A stretch of DNA of 32,402 nucleotides from Mnemiopsis leidyi (lineage: Eukaryota; Ctenophora; Tentaculata; Lobata; Bolinopsidae): assembly GCA_000226015.1 (NCBI GenBank), contig JH154549.1:40632-73033 (forward strand), in the 5' to 3' direction. Positions within the stretch are counted from its first letter, which is position 1. Each line of letters begins with the position of its first letter. Below, one piece after another: positions 13,516 through 23,000 of this stretch. A program made the translations under genes and the position numbers. The notes below the pieces were generated by a model that was not told the origin of the DNA, did not search any database, and was given only the letters and a program-made list of their open reading frames with translations.

Positions 13516-13795
13516 ATGTGTAACAAGCTTAGCAAAGCGACGTGTTTTTGCCGTGTCTACCTTCAGCTGACAGACAAACCACTAACCTTTGGTTTTAGTT
13601 TGCCAGGGGACCTCAGTCTTTTTTGCTCTACGGAGGAAAACGTAGGGATTGCTGCGCAGCGCCTGCTAAGTTCTAAACCACAATATCACTTTGTAGAATT
13701 GCCGTCTGTTGTCTGATTTTGTCCGACCCTCATTCGAAGCGAATATAAAATAATTAAATGTCCAATGTCAGTGGTCAGGAGGGCGCGAGCTGCCG

Positions 13796-14088
13796 TACAA
13801 TGCACCGCCGCGCCTGAAGTCAATCAGAATCTCCATACTATGGAGTCTTTGGCTTAAGTTGTTCAACATAGCAGAGCATCGATCAAGGTTAACACCGTTT
13901 GTCCTTTCTACCACTGGTGGCCTTGCTCCAGAGGCAAGCGCTTTTACTAAGCGCCTTGCACAGAAACTCTCGGTCAAGCTGGACCAATCATATAGCCATG
14001 TTATGGGCTTTCTTAGAAGGAAACGTCGCATAGAACTTTTGAAAACAATTTTAATGGCTATGCGTGGCTTTAGAAAAAGTAGGGTTAC
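13796..14088 (+). mobile_element. Retroelement polyprotein C-terminal fragment, broken at a gap
   Basis: An open frame reads ...LTPFVLSTTGG, then APEASAFTKRLAQ, then SYSHVMGFLRRK and LLKTILMAMRG. This matches a conserved C-terminal segment (F-T-P-L-V-F-S-x-x-G-G ... Y-S-x-V-M-x-W-x-R-x-K ... L-R-G) that I know from reverse-transcriptase polyproteins of non-LTR elements common in cnidarian genomes. The fragment lacks any upstream catalytic domain, so it is a truncated copy. It runs into the 11-N gap; its last 43 bases recur at 14449-14491, where the same frame continues about 17 codons to a stop. Confidence 0.6.
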
Positions 14089-14099
14089 NNNNNNNNNNN
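14089..14099. other. Assembly gap (11 N)
   Basis: Eleven undetermined bases interrupt the retroelement fragment. The 43 bases just before the gap (14046-14088) are repeated exactly at 14449-14491, which suggests an unresolved repeat or a haplotype join rather than a biological duplication. Confidence 0.98.
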
Positions 14100-14448
14100 C
14101 ATTTAACTGGAAGAACAATGCATGTTGTTTTATGTTTTTTATGTTTTTACAATTCCATTAATTTAAAATATCTTATATTATCTGCATGATTAGAGCATAC
14201 GGCCATGACAACAAATTTAATCCACATTTTTTTCACCTTACCAGAGGCTTACGCGTATTTTGAGCGCGCTAGGCTACTATGTGGTTAACTGCACTTATAA
14301 CCGTCAACTGTTCGAACGAAACGATGTTTTTTGGCTTTGAAGTGTGAGAGTCGGGTATAACCACGACAAATGCATTGGTTTCTTGTGGGGGACGACGGAA
14401 CATCCGGTCAAGTCCGGCATCTGGTTGAAATTTTTGTTCCATTTTTTC

Positions 14449-14545
14449 CAATTTTAATGGCTATGCGTGGCTTTAGAAAAAGTAGGGTTACAGCTATAGC
14501 AGAATTGGATTTAAACCTTCTACAGTTTTATGTACAATAGTGTGT
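14449..14545 (+). mobile_element. Second copy of the retroelement fragment end
   Basis: The first 43 bases are identical to 14046-14088. In the same reading frame the sequence continues with AIAELDLNLLQFYVQ and a stop, a plausible true C-terminus of the element. The 350 bases between the gap and this copy hold a 60-codon minus-strand frame without known motifs. Confidence 0.5.
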
Positions 14546-14943
14546 TTTTTATCATTCTTTTTTATTGGTATATAGATGTTTTTATATAGGGTCATTTGTG
14601 TATTCAAGGTGTAATTGTCTATTTTATTACAATATGATATTCGCGCGCGAGTCGGGTAATACCTCGACGCGACAAAGCATCAGGTCGTCAGCTTCTGGAA
14701 CTGCACAACAATAAGAAGCAACCACCAGGGAAAATTTGATTTGAACGAAGACACTTATATAATAGAGATACACCGACACGTTGTAAGAAGCTCTCAGATC
14801 ATATCTTGGCCTTGGACGTTCTTTTATATCGCTTAATTTTAATTTAATTTTAGTCTACGTCACTAATTGGTTTTAGTTGATGGCATAATTCTGTCGAGCA
14901 TGTTAGTTAGTCCAAGGTTCTATTGATAGGTTCTTGACAGGTT

Positions 14944-15503
14944 CTTAAATTCCGTCAGCCCTTTAAACCTTCTGAAGTTGTTGATACCTTGAACAGTCAA
15001 ATCATTAATCGCTTCAAGACTACTGTAACCCGGATTGAAGATTTCTGCCCTCACATCAATCCAGGTAAATCACATATCCTTCTTGTTGCTAATTGCTCCT
15101 GACTGCATTCTTATAGAACTCAATCTCCAAGGTGTTTTTTCATGACATCACCTGTATGGAGAGAACTGGGCATCCTTATAGACCATGGATTATCTTTTGA
15201 ACCTCAGATCCTTAACCTAAAAAGAGATTGTTTCAGGCTTTTACAAATTGTTTTAAAAAGAATGTACTTATTCAATACTGAACAACTTAAGCTCGTTGTG
15301 GACTAGTTCATTGTTTGCAGTCTATATTATTGACCAGTATTTAAGTGCCTTAATTGTGTAGGACCAGACTATCTAAGTTGCATGCTTAATTTTGCCCATT
15401 CAGTTTTTTAGTCAAACCCTGATCTCCATCGCCTTGTTGTGCAGCCCCCCGCGTTGGGGCTGCCACTCGCGGCAGCATGTCAGGCAACGTCTGACGAGAT
15501 CTC
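14944..15503 (+). mobile_element. LINE reverse-transcriptase relic, 5' part
   Basis: One frame reads through more than 500 bases with several stops (TGA, TAG, TGA, TAG). The pieces FCPHINPGKSHILLV, RELGILIDHGLSFEPQI, CFRLLQIVLKRMYLFNTEQ and FIVCSLYY line up in order with the reverse-transcriptase thumb region of CR1/L2/jockey-type LINEs (x-L-K-L-N-P-x-K-T-E; L-G-V-x-x-D-x-x-L-S-F; R-L-D-Y-C-N). Multiple stops show it is dead. The relic resumes after the inserted element at 15782. Confidence 0.65.
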
Positions 15504-15781
15504 CAGTGGTGTAGCGTTGTAGCTGTAGCCAATATGGTGCCCCTCTGCAGTAAAAAGGCGCCCCAAGTGGTGCCCCTGGTATTAGGGCATCCTGAGAGCT
15601 ATTTGTGAAAATATGGCCGAAAAATCTAAATAAATAGTAAAGTAGTTAAACAAAACACGCGATTTTGCTAGTTGCGCAGTTAATCTTGAAAATTGTCCCA
15701 TATTTTTATTACGATTTGGCACCCCCTAATGTTGGCGCCCCCTGGCGTAGCTGGGGCTGCCGGGGTATCGTTACGCCGCTG
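15504..15781. mobile_element. hAT-like non-autonomous transposon, 278 bp
   Basis: The element opens with CAGTGGTGTAGCG and closes with CGTTACGCCGCTG, whose reverse complement is CAGCGGCGTAACG: 10 of 13 positions agree, and CAGYGGYGTARCG is of the hAT terminal type. The flanking 8-mers are GAGATCTC (15496-15503) and CCGATCTC (15782-15789), agreeing at the last six positions as a decayed 8-bp target-site duplication. There is no open frame for a transposase. It sits inside the LINE relic, so it inserted later. Confidence 0.6.
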
Positions 15782-15870
15782 CCGATCTCTCCCAAAGATT
15801 GCTTCTAAGCTTTGGAATAAACTTCCTTGCCGCATTAACAAGAATTGCAGTCGCTTTCATTGTGTCAGGT
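15782..15870 (+). mobile_element. LINE relic, C-terminal part after the insertion
   Basis: The frame reads PKIASKLWNKLPCRINKN, corresponding to the A-x-K-L-W-N-x-L-P-x-x-I motif near the C-terminus of LINE ORF2 proteins, and ends at a stop near 15872. Together with 14944-15503 it is one degraded LINE copy split by the hAT-like element. Confidence 0.55.
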
Positions 15871-16490
15871 GACTGATGAATTTCCTGTATCATGCCGTTG
15901 CTAATTGTCATTAAAACTTGCGGAATGAGGAATCAGAATACGCAACCTTGTACCAGACGTAATTTCGGTTAGTTTTCATTGTTCTGCACATGTAAAATCA
16001 GACGCGCGAATTAACACAGCCGTTCCATGCAGCCACAATTAAAATATTTCAAAGTTTTGACACAATTGCGCGTTCTTTTCATCATTTCAAATATCTTAAT
16101 TCAGCTCTGCATGACGTCGTCATAATTGTATTGTATGTGCTGCCTTCATAATTTATTCATACTGCGTTGTGTTTATGCTTATGGCGTGAATTAGCCGTTA
16201 AAAGGGTTTGTTTGGAGCAGAGATTAAAATCGTGCTCATACATTTATTTCTCAAGCCATCATCTGTCATTCGACAAATTACTCAATAAAACGAAAGTTTG
16301 AAAGAATTTTGATCATACTTTACTTTTTCTTTTTTTTGTTTTCCTTGTTTGATTGTGCATCTTATTGTAGTTGTTGAGAGGCAATTATGTAAACATTTCA
16401 TGATGTGGAATACATTCTGCAGCCCGGGGCAGTTAAAACCTATAATTGTAATCGTATGTATGTACATAATTGAGTTGATAAAGGAGCGTG
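15871..16490. other. AT-rich intergenic region
   Basis: No gene, RNA or clear repeat is visible. Short minus-strand open frames around 16282-16467 are AT-rich and without motifs. Confidence 0.5.
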
Positions 16491-16495
16491 CGCAC

Positions 16496-16526
16496 GGACG
16501 TACGGACAGACGGACGGACGGAGGGA
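16496..16526. repeat. Imperfect (ACGG)n microsatellite
   Basis: A short run of ACGGACGG-type tetranucleotides with interruptions (gtacggacagacggacgg). Confidence 0.8.
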
Positions 16527-16617
16527 CACTTTTTGAGCTAATATTCCAAAATTACGCTGTCAATCGCCAACCCTTGTCTTGTACTTATTGTGCACGTGCA
16601 CAAAATGTATCACAACA

Positions 16618-16647
16618 ATCTTGCCATTTGGGCCCAAATGGCAAGAT
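16618..16647. repeat. 30-bp perfect palindrome
   Basis: The left half ATCTTGCCATTTGGG is followed by its exact reverse complement CCCAAATGGCAAGAT with no spacer. The right half overlaps the start of the 62-bp tandem duplication beginning at 16629. Confidence 0.95.
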
Positions 16648-16752
16648 ACGGGAAAAAATGCAACATCTGTTATATTATTTCAGAATTCAGTGGGCCCAAA
16701 TGGCAAGATACGGGAAAAAATGCAACATCTGTTATATTATTTCAGAGTTCAG
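16629..16752. repeat. 62-bp tandem duplication
   Basis: Two adjacent 62-bp copies (16629-16690 and 16691-16752) starting TGGGCCCAAATGG differ at a single base (cagaattcag versus cagagttcag), so the duplication is recent. Confidence 0.95.
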
Positions 16753-17038
16753 TGAAATATTTTGCTCTTTCATATTAAAGCTTTTATTATCATTAAAGTT
16801 TTACTTATAATTTTTGAAGTTTCTTTTCAGGACAAAGTAACACCATTGCACTGATTTAATGATAAAACCTTTTTCTTTAGTTTCTGGTTGAAATTTAGTC
16901 CAGGTGTCTGAACCAAAGTTAATCCCAGGCACTTGCATTTCTCATGTTATGTGTTAACCAAAACATGTTTTCCATGGAATTCTATTGTTGATCAAACGTT
17001 AATGGCCTTATTAAGAGAATACTTTTCAGGGCCTTACT

Positions 17039-19663
17039 ATGAATGCTACATTAGAGTTTGATTCCTGCACAAACTGTTTTCTCAGGTGCTCAAAGAACTT
17101 TTTCTCATCAATAAAGAACAGCCCTTCATCTAGCAGTGATATAATTTGTGTAGTTTTGAAGCAGGAAAGCTCCTGTACGAAAATTTTCTCAGCTCTCAAA
17201 AAGGATATTAACATTAAAGATGACAATGTGGTGATCATAAATAAAATATATGGTGAGCTTCTTAAGTTGATTGAAGGGACAGTTGTATTGAAAGAGATTG
17301 AAAAGTTGGTGCCTATAACTAGTCTTACTCTATGCTGTTCAAATGACGATTACAGTATTGCTAATCTTCACCGTGATGCTATTGAAGAAGAGCTGATTAA
17401 TCAAACTCAAATTGTGAAGGAGGGAGTTCCTGTCATTGGATTTGTCAATTCCTCCATCAAGATACCATTTGGTGTATCTAAAGTTGAACCTCCCTATGCA
17501 AATATGCTCAATGGATACACTAAGGTAACACTTTGTGTAAGTGACTCAACAGAAATTAAGGATAATACCAGGCTTCCAATAGAAGCAAGTACAATCATTA
17601 AATTATCTAGCTGGGACCTGTCATTGCTAAACACTCATGTCCCAGAACTGAGGGGAAAGTGTTTTTGTCCCAAGAATAACATTAATCCTCATTTGGTTTT
17701 GGTGCATAAGTTGCATGAAAAGAATGCTAGAAAGGTTCTTTGCAGTTTTAAATGCTGCCAAAAATGCCTTGCTGAAAAATCAAATTCAATGGTTATAGCA
17801 GAGCAGACTTTATCTCATCATTTTAACCTGAACCAAGTCATCGCTGCTGAATTTATGAAATCAAATGGTGAAATTGATAGCTTAGATTTGAATTTAAAAG
17901 ATGTCCCTCCTTTTAATGCCCCAATCTTTGAAAGCGCTGGTAAAGATTATTCTATTATTGTCAATTCAAATGGTCATAAATGGAGAGTGGATTTGTCTAC
18001 AGAAGGATGCAAAGCTACAATTGTTAAGAAAAGAGAACTTCAATCTAAACATCGCTATTTAGAGAATAAACACAGTCCTCACGGACTTGTCTATGAGTCT
18101 ATTGTTGACAAAATTTTGCTATCATTTCCTTTTCCTCAAAAGTCTCTATCATTAGTTTCTTCACAAATTTCATGTCAAGGTGCTGGAAAATCCTTTCTCC
18201 TTAAACGTTTGACTTGTGACCAACGTCTTGGGAACTTTTTCGTTTTGTATAGTGATGCTACCCTCCTGCGTGGAAAACGTGTGGACAACGTTGTTAAAGA
18301 AATCACAGACCTCCTTGATGAATGTTGTTTATGCCAACCATCCATCCTTCTGATTGACAACCTTGATTCTGCTTTACCTGCTCATTCCAAAAATGAAGAA
18401 CCTTCTGGCGATGAAATTTTTGGTTCTCGATTAGCTCGAAAGCTTTTAAATATATTCAAAACTTACACACAAAATAGTGTTGAGATTGTTTTCTCTTCTC
18501 AAAGTTTAGCTGCCTGTCATCCACTTCTCATGGAAGATATTGATGCAGTTTTTCTTCTACCTCCATTATCTGTCCCTCAACAGCTTCTTTTTTTGAACAG
18601 TCTCTTAGGCAATGACATTGGAAAAGCTGCTCTTGAACAATGTCATGATAGACTTTCTCTTCGTTCTAATCTTACTGTTGGGGAGGTGGTAAAGTTAAGT
18701 AAAGTTTTGAGGTCTAGTCCTTCCCTTAATCTCATAGAAAGCGTAAGCACAATCAAAATATCTGAGTCTTGTAGTTTATACGAAATACAGAAACTAAAAC
18801 CAGTGACTGGTGAAATAAAGCTTGCTGATTGTGGTGGACTTGTGGATGTCAAAGAAGAAATCAACAAAATGCTCATTTTACCTTTTAAGTACCCACATTT
18901 ATTTTCCCAAATCCCTTTTCAGCTTAATAGAGGTCTCTTATTATTTGGGCCTCCTGGAGTGGGGAAAACCCTAATAGTTAAAGGTATTGCACATGAAATA
19001 AACATGAACTTTCTTACTGTGAAAGGACCTGAACTCCTCAATAAGTACATTGGTGCCAGCGAGGAGGCAGTTCGAAATATGTTCAGGAGAGCAGAAGAAA
19101 TGAGCCCAACTTTAATTTTCTTCGATGAATTTGATTCACTGGCTCCCTGTCGAGGGAATGACACTACAGGTGTAATGGACAGAGTTGTGAACCAGCTGCT
19201 CACCGAACTGGATGGTGTTTCTCAACATGAAAGTGTATTTATCATTGCTGCAACCTCTCGTCCTGATGCTATCGATCCTGCTATCTTACGACCTGGCAGA
19301 ATAGGTAAAAAAGTCCTTTGCCCAATGCCTAGTCCAAGTGATAGGACAGAAATATGGGGATGTCTGCTTAAAGATGTTAATCACGAAACCAATATTAACA
19401 CCACAGTTTTAGCTGCTGAAACAGAATTTTACTCTGGTGCCGATATCAAAGCAATAATATACAATGCACAGCTGAGTTTAGTGAAAAAGGCAATTGCAAC
19501 AGGCAGTGAAAAACCATCCATTCTCACCCAGGAACTCCTTCTTAAGACTATTTCACAAACCAACCCGTCTCTTAGCAAGTCTGATCTTGAAGATTATGAG
19601 TCCAAATATGATAATTTTCTTTCGGGCAAAACGTCTGTAGGATGGTTGACTACGCAAAAATGA
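17039..19663 (+). CDS. PEX1: Peroxisome biogenesis AAA ATPase PEX1, compact, single exon, 874 aa
   Basis: PEX1 pairs with PEX6 in the hexameric ATPase that extracts the import receptor PEX5 from the peroxisomal membrane. The N-terminal part (about 1-175) resembles the PEX1 N-domain, with CFLRC near the start and the IEEELINQTQIV...GVSKVEPPYA stretch. D1 (about 340-590) has a weak Walker A, SCQGAGKS with K384 and Ser in place of the first Gly, and Walker B LLIDN with Asn441 where a catalytic acid would sit; a non-hydrolysing D1 is normal for PEX1. D2 (about 595-830) is canonical: GPPGVGKT (K643), KYIGASEEAVRNMF, FFDEFDS (D696, E697), TGVMDRVVNQLLTELDG, ATSRPDAIDP..LRPGR. Human PEX1 has about 1280 residues; here the linkers and C-terminus are short. 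The gene is uninterrupted and AT-rich beside intron-rich neighbours. An acceptor-like ttttcag lies 10 bases before the ATG, so a 5' UTR intron is possible. Confidence 0.92.
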   Translation: MNATLEFDSCTNCFLRCSKNFFSSIKNSPSSSSDIICVVLKQESSCTKIFSALKKDINIKDDNVVIINKIYGELLKLIEGTVVLKEIEKLVPITSLTLCCSNDDYSIANLHRDAIEEELINQTQIVKEGVPVIGFVNSSIKIPFGVSKVEPPYANMLNGYTKVTLCVSDSTEIKDNTRLPIEASTIIKLSSWDLSLLNTHVPELRGKCFCPKNNINPHLVLVHKLHEKNARKVLCSFKCCQKCLAEKSNSMVIAEQTLSHHFNLNQVIAAEFMKSNGEIDSLDLNLKDVPPFNAPIFESAGKDYSIIVNSNGHKWRVDLSTEGCKATIVKKRELQSKHRYLENKHSPHGLVYESIVDKILLSFPFPQKSLSLVSSQISCQGAGKSFLLKRLTCDQRLGNFFVLYSDATLLRGKRVDNVVKEITDLLDECCLCQPSILLIDNLDSALPAHSKNEEPSGDEIFGSRLARKLLNIFKTYTQNSVEIVFSSQSLAACHPLLMEDIDAVFLLPPLSVPQQLLFLNSLLGNDIGKAALEQCHDRLSLRSNLTVGEVVKLSKVLRSSPSLNLIESVSTIKISESCSLYEIQKLKPVTGEIKLADCGGLVDVKEEINKMLILPFKYPHLFSQIPFQLNRGLLLFGPPGVGKTLIVKGIAHEINMNFLTVKGPELLNKYIGASEEAVRNMFRRAEEMSPTLIFFDEFDSLAPCRGNDTTGVMDRVVNQLLTELDGVSQHESVFIIAATSRPDAIDPAILRPGRIGKKVLCPMPSPSDRTEIWGCLLKDVNHETNINTTVLAAETEFYSGADIKAIIYNAQLSLVKKAIATGSEKPSILTQELLLKTISQTNPSLSKSDLEDYESKYDNFLSGKTSVGWLTTQK

Positions 19664-20091
19664 ATGTGAACTAGTCACTTTAAAATTTGATCTTTTAGCT
19701 TTCTTATCAATTTTGTTAAAATTTGAAATGATATCGACAAATTTTTGCTTTTTATTTGATGTTGATTGCCTGTTATATTTAATCAAAATTTCGTAGAAAC
19801 ACCTGGTTGTACACTGATAAGCGTTTTTAAGTTTTTAATATGTGAAATTATGAAAATCTGCACAATAGTTACAAACCTTCAGCAGATAATTGCTACGAGG
19901 CTGCTTATTTCTTTGGCACTTTTTATTTGCCTTTTTACTGTGGTGAAATATAAATGTAAAATGTCAATTGTTCCTTATCTTTCTCTTCCACATGTAATTT
20001 CTTAAGATTTAAATCAGTTCAGCACAAATATAGGCAGATGAATTGGTCATCTCAAATAAGACTCACCTAAACAGCAATTTTATCTTAGATC
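19664..20091. other. Intergenic region between PEX1 and the coiled-coil gene
   Basis: AT-rich, no gene recognised. It should contain the PEX1 3' UTR and the promoter of the CCDC42/CFAP73-family gene; no canonical AATAAA or X-box was found here. Confidence 0.5.
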
Positions 20092-23000
20092 ATGCCAGTC
20101 TCCTTGGAGGAATATTTTCGCACGACATTCGAAGACAAACTTCTGGTGAAACTACCTGAAAGAGAAGATGAGCACCTTACTCCGGCAACTAGACTGCTTG
20201 AGAAGCGCAGGGAGATGCAGGAAGTTGAGCAGGTTTGGAGATGGGCATTTTTGTGCAATATGAATTACTATACTATAAACGAATAAATTAAAAGATAAAA
20301 AAATTAATTACAGATCAGGGTGGGAGGGTTTTTAAATGATTTCGCTTGTTTATACTTAAAATTTGCGTTTAAAATGCGTAGCCAATTTTCTTGGAAATAA
20401 TAAGCTGACAATTCGAAGCAAAATAAAATTCTTAACTTTTTTGACGGAAATGTGATTTAAGAAATCCGGAAAAATATAATTTTGCTCACCAATTTGAGCC
20501 ATGATGTAATATTTGTGAATGAGCGAGTTTTTTAAACTTTTATGTAGAAAAACAAACGTAAAAACATGACCTGAGATCCTCTGGCTTGATCTTCATTCTT
20601 AGCGCTTTCCAGGCTCTAAACGCCCAAAAAGAGGAGTTCCAGATGAAGATGGAGTCAATACAACAACGCAGGGAAGAACTCGAACGTAAAGAATACACTC
20701 TAAAGGAATCCCTGCTCAAGTTTGATAAATTTTTAAAGGAAAACGATGCTAAAAAGAATCGTGCTGTCAAAAAAGCAAACGTTGAGAGGGATGCAAAGCT
20801 TCAAAGGATGAGGGAAATTGAAGCGTTCTCGGAGGAAGCGAGTAAGTTGTCGAATATAGGTACTTACGATTCAAATTTTCTACCGCAGTGGGTTACTAAA
20901 ACGTATATTTGTTATTCCTTTGTTATATATATATATATATTTTGTGGAGGGGCTGGTGCCTGCCATGTGAGTAACTCAAACAAAAAGAGGGTCTTAACTC
21001 GATGAAATTTTCTTACAGAGCATCTGCAACACGAACTAGAAGTGCAGAAGATTAAACTGACGAAACATATGGTCTTCCAGAAGTACATGGACCGTGTCCT
21101 GGAAACTGCTGATGAGTTTTCAGAAAATAAGGATGCAATACTCAGGTTCCGATTTTTTTGTGATTCATGCTTTCATGCAACAGCAAAATAGAAATATGTC
21201 CCTTGAAGGTTAACTTTGTTAACTGCTGTTTATGGTTTTATTTTTCAGGTACGATACCCTAGTGTCGACTCATCAGCATTTGTTAAACCGAGAGATCGAT
21301 AACCAAGATCGACTGGAGAAAGAAAAGGCAAACCTGATGAAATTTGTAGAGGAGAAAAACAACGACATCATGAGTTTCAACAACCAACTTGCCAATCTTC
21401 AGGTGAGTTTCAACAATCAACTTGCAAAATGGGAACTCGCAAAATAAAAATAATAAGCAACAAGAATTGCGCCCGCTTAGTTAGGTCTCAGGCGGAAGTT
21501 AGATTGCCATCTCTTCAACCCTCAAAGAGCTATTTTCTTGTTGCCCCGCGCCGTTAGTCTTCCTGACAGCTCTGCTCTGCTCCGCTAATTGGTTTGAGAC
21601 GGCGCTAAAGTTCGGAGCAAACAACGAGAGTTACGTGCTGATGACAGCGGACTTGTCTTCGGCGGACTTGTCTTCGGCTTGCGAGGAATTCGCTGTGTGT
21701 TCCTGGATCAAGAGAATGTCGGATCACAGGAAAGACTGGCAGTACTGGTTGAGCTACGTTACAAAGAACAGCGCATGGGGGATGTCTCTCACTGATGTCG
21801 ACCAGTTTTTCTTCCTTTAAGATATCATCCCGAATTTCAAGCCTGGTAGCCGTACAATTGGCGTGTGGAATCACCTACTTACTAGTTGGAGTTATGCCAA
21901 CACACCACCTTGGTCTATGTGGATGGAGAGCTAGTTACCAGTAAGGAAACGTGGCCGACAGAAAGCTCTCCACTCCTGGCAGTCTTATGTTGAGTCAATT
22001 CTACACTGGTCTTGGAGGAGAGAAAATTGAAAAAACGCTCTCTTTGGAGGACAACTTTACGATTTAAATATCTACAGAAAACAACCCACTGGTGGTAATG
22101 TCAGGGACATCTTCAACATGCCTCGGTGTTCGTCATTTTCCCAGTCTTTTGGGGCGACATTCTTCTTCGATGGGAAGATGTTTTAGAAGAGGAAAGGCAC
22201 GGCGAAGTTACAGAGAATCTTCTCGACTGTCCGACAATTTGGAAGATTTTGTACAACGAGAAGTTCTTTCCGAAGATTATTAAAAATTCTTCGGGGGGTT
22301 CAGTACGGCCAGTTGAACTTTCCCTAGCATCAGCTACCATGGTGTCACTTCTACTCATCAAATCTCAGAGACTTCGTCAATCTAACATCTTATAGTCAGT
22401 TTACATCAGCCCTGACCGGACGAAGGAAGAGCGAATGGTGAACAGACCGGACTTAAATTTTGTGATTAGGAAAGGAAAAGTCCTTAATCACTGCATCAAT
22501 GTTAGTGTATGAGTATTTTGTCGAGTATACCTTATTTTGTTTTATTTTGAAATTTTCAATTTTGGTAGGATGGCCCGATTGATCCATTTCTATATTTTGA
22601 GATAAAAAGATAAAAATGTAGATGAAAAGTTGATTGGGCATTTAAAAAAAGCATTACGATATTAAATCGGATTATTTATAGGCAGTATTTTAGATATTGA
22701 AAATATTTTAACAATACGTTCGTTTTTCGATGCAACAATCTTCAGTGTACAACAATCGTAGGTTACAAACTAGACAGTTGTCCTACCAATTACAAAATAC
22801 TCACTCATTTAGCCAATTAGGCTAAGGAATAAGGGGTAGCTTTAAACATGGTCAGTGAGGGATGATATTATAAAACACTCCTAACCTAGCTCTTGTATGC
22901 TACAATAAACTAAATTATATCAAAAAGATAATCAGCAAAAAATATTGATGAGGCTTCTTCACCGGTTTCAGTTATATCAAAGGATTTCAATTATTCAATT

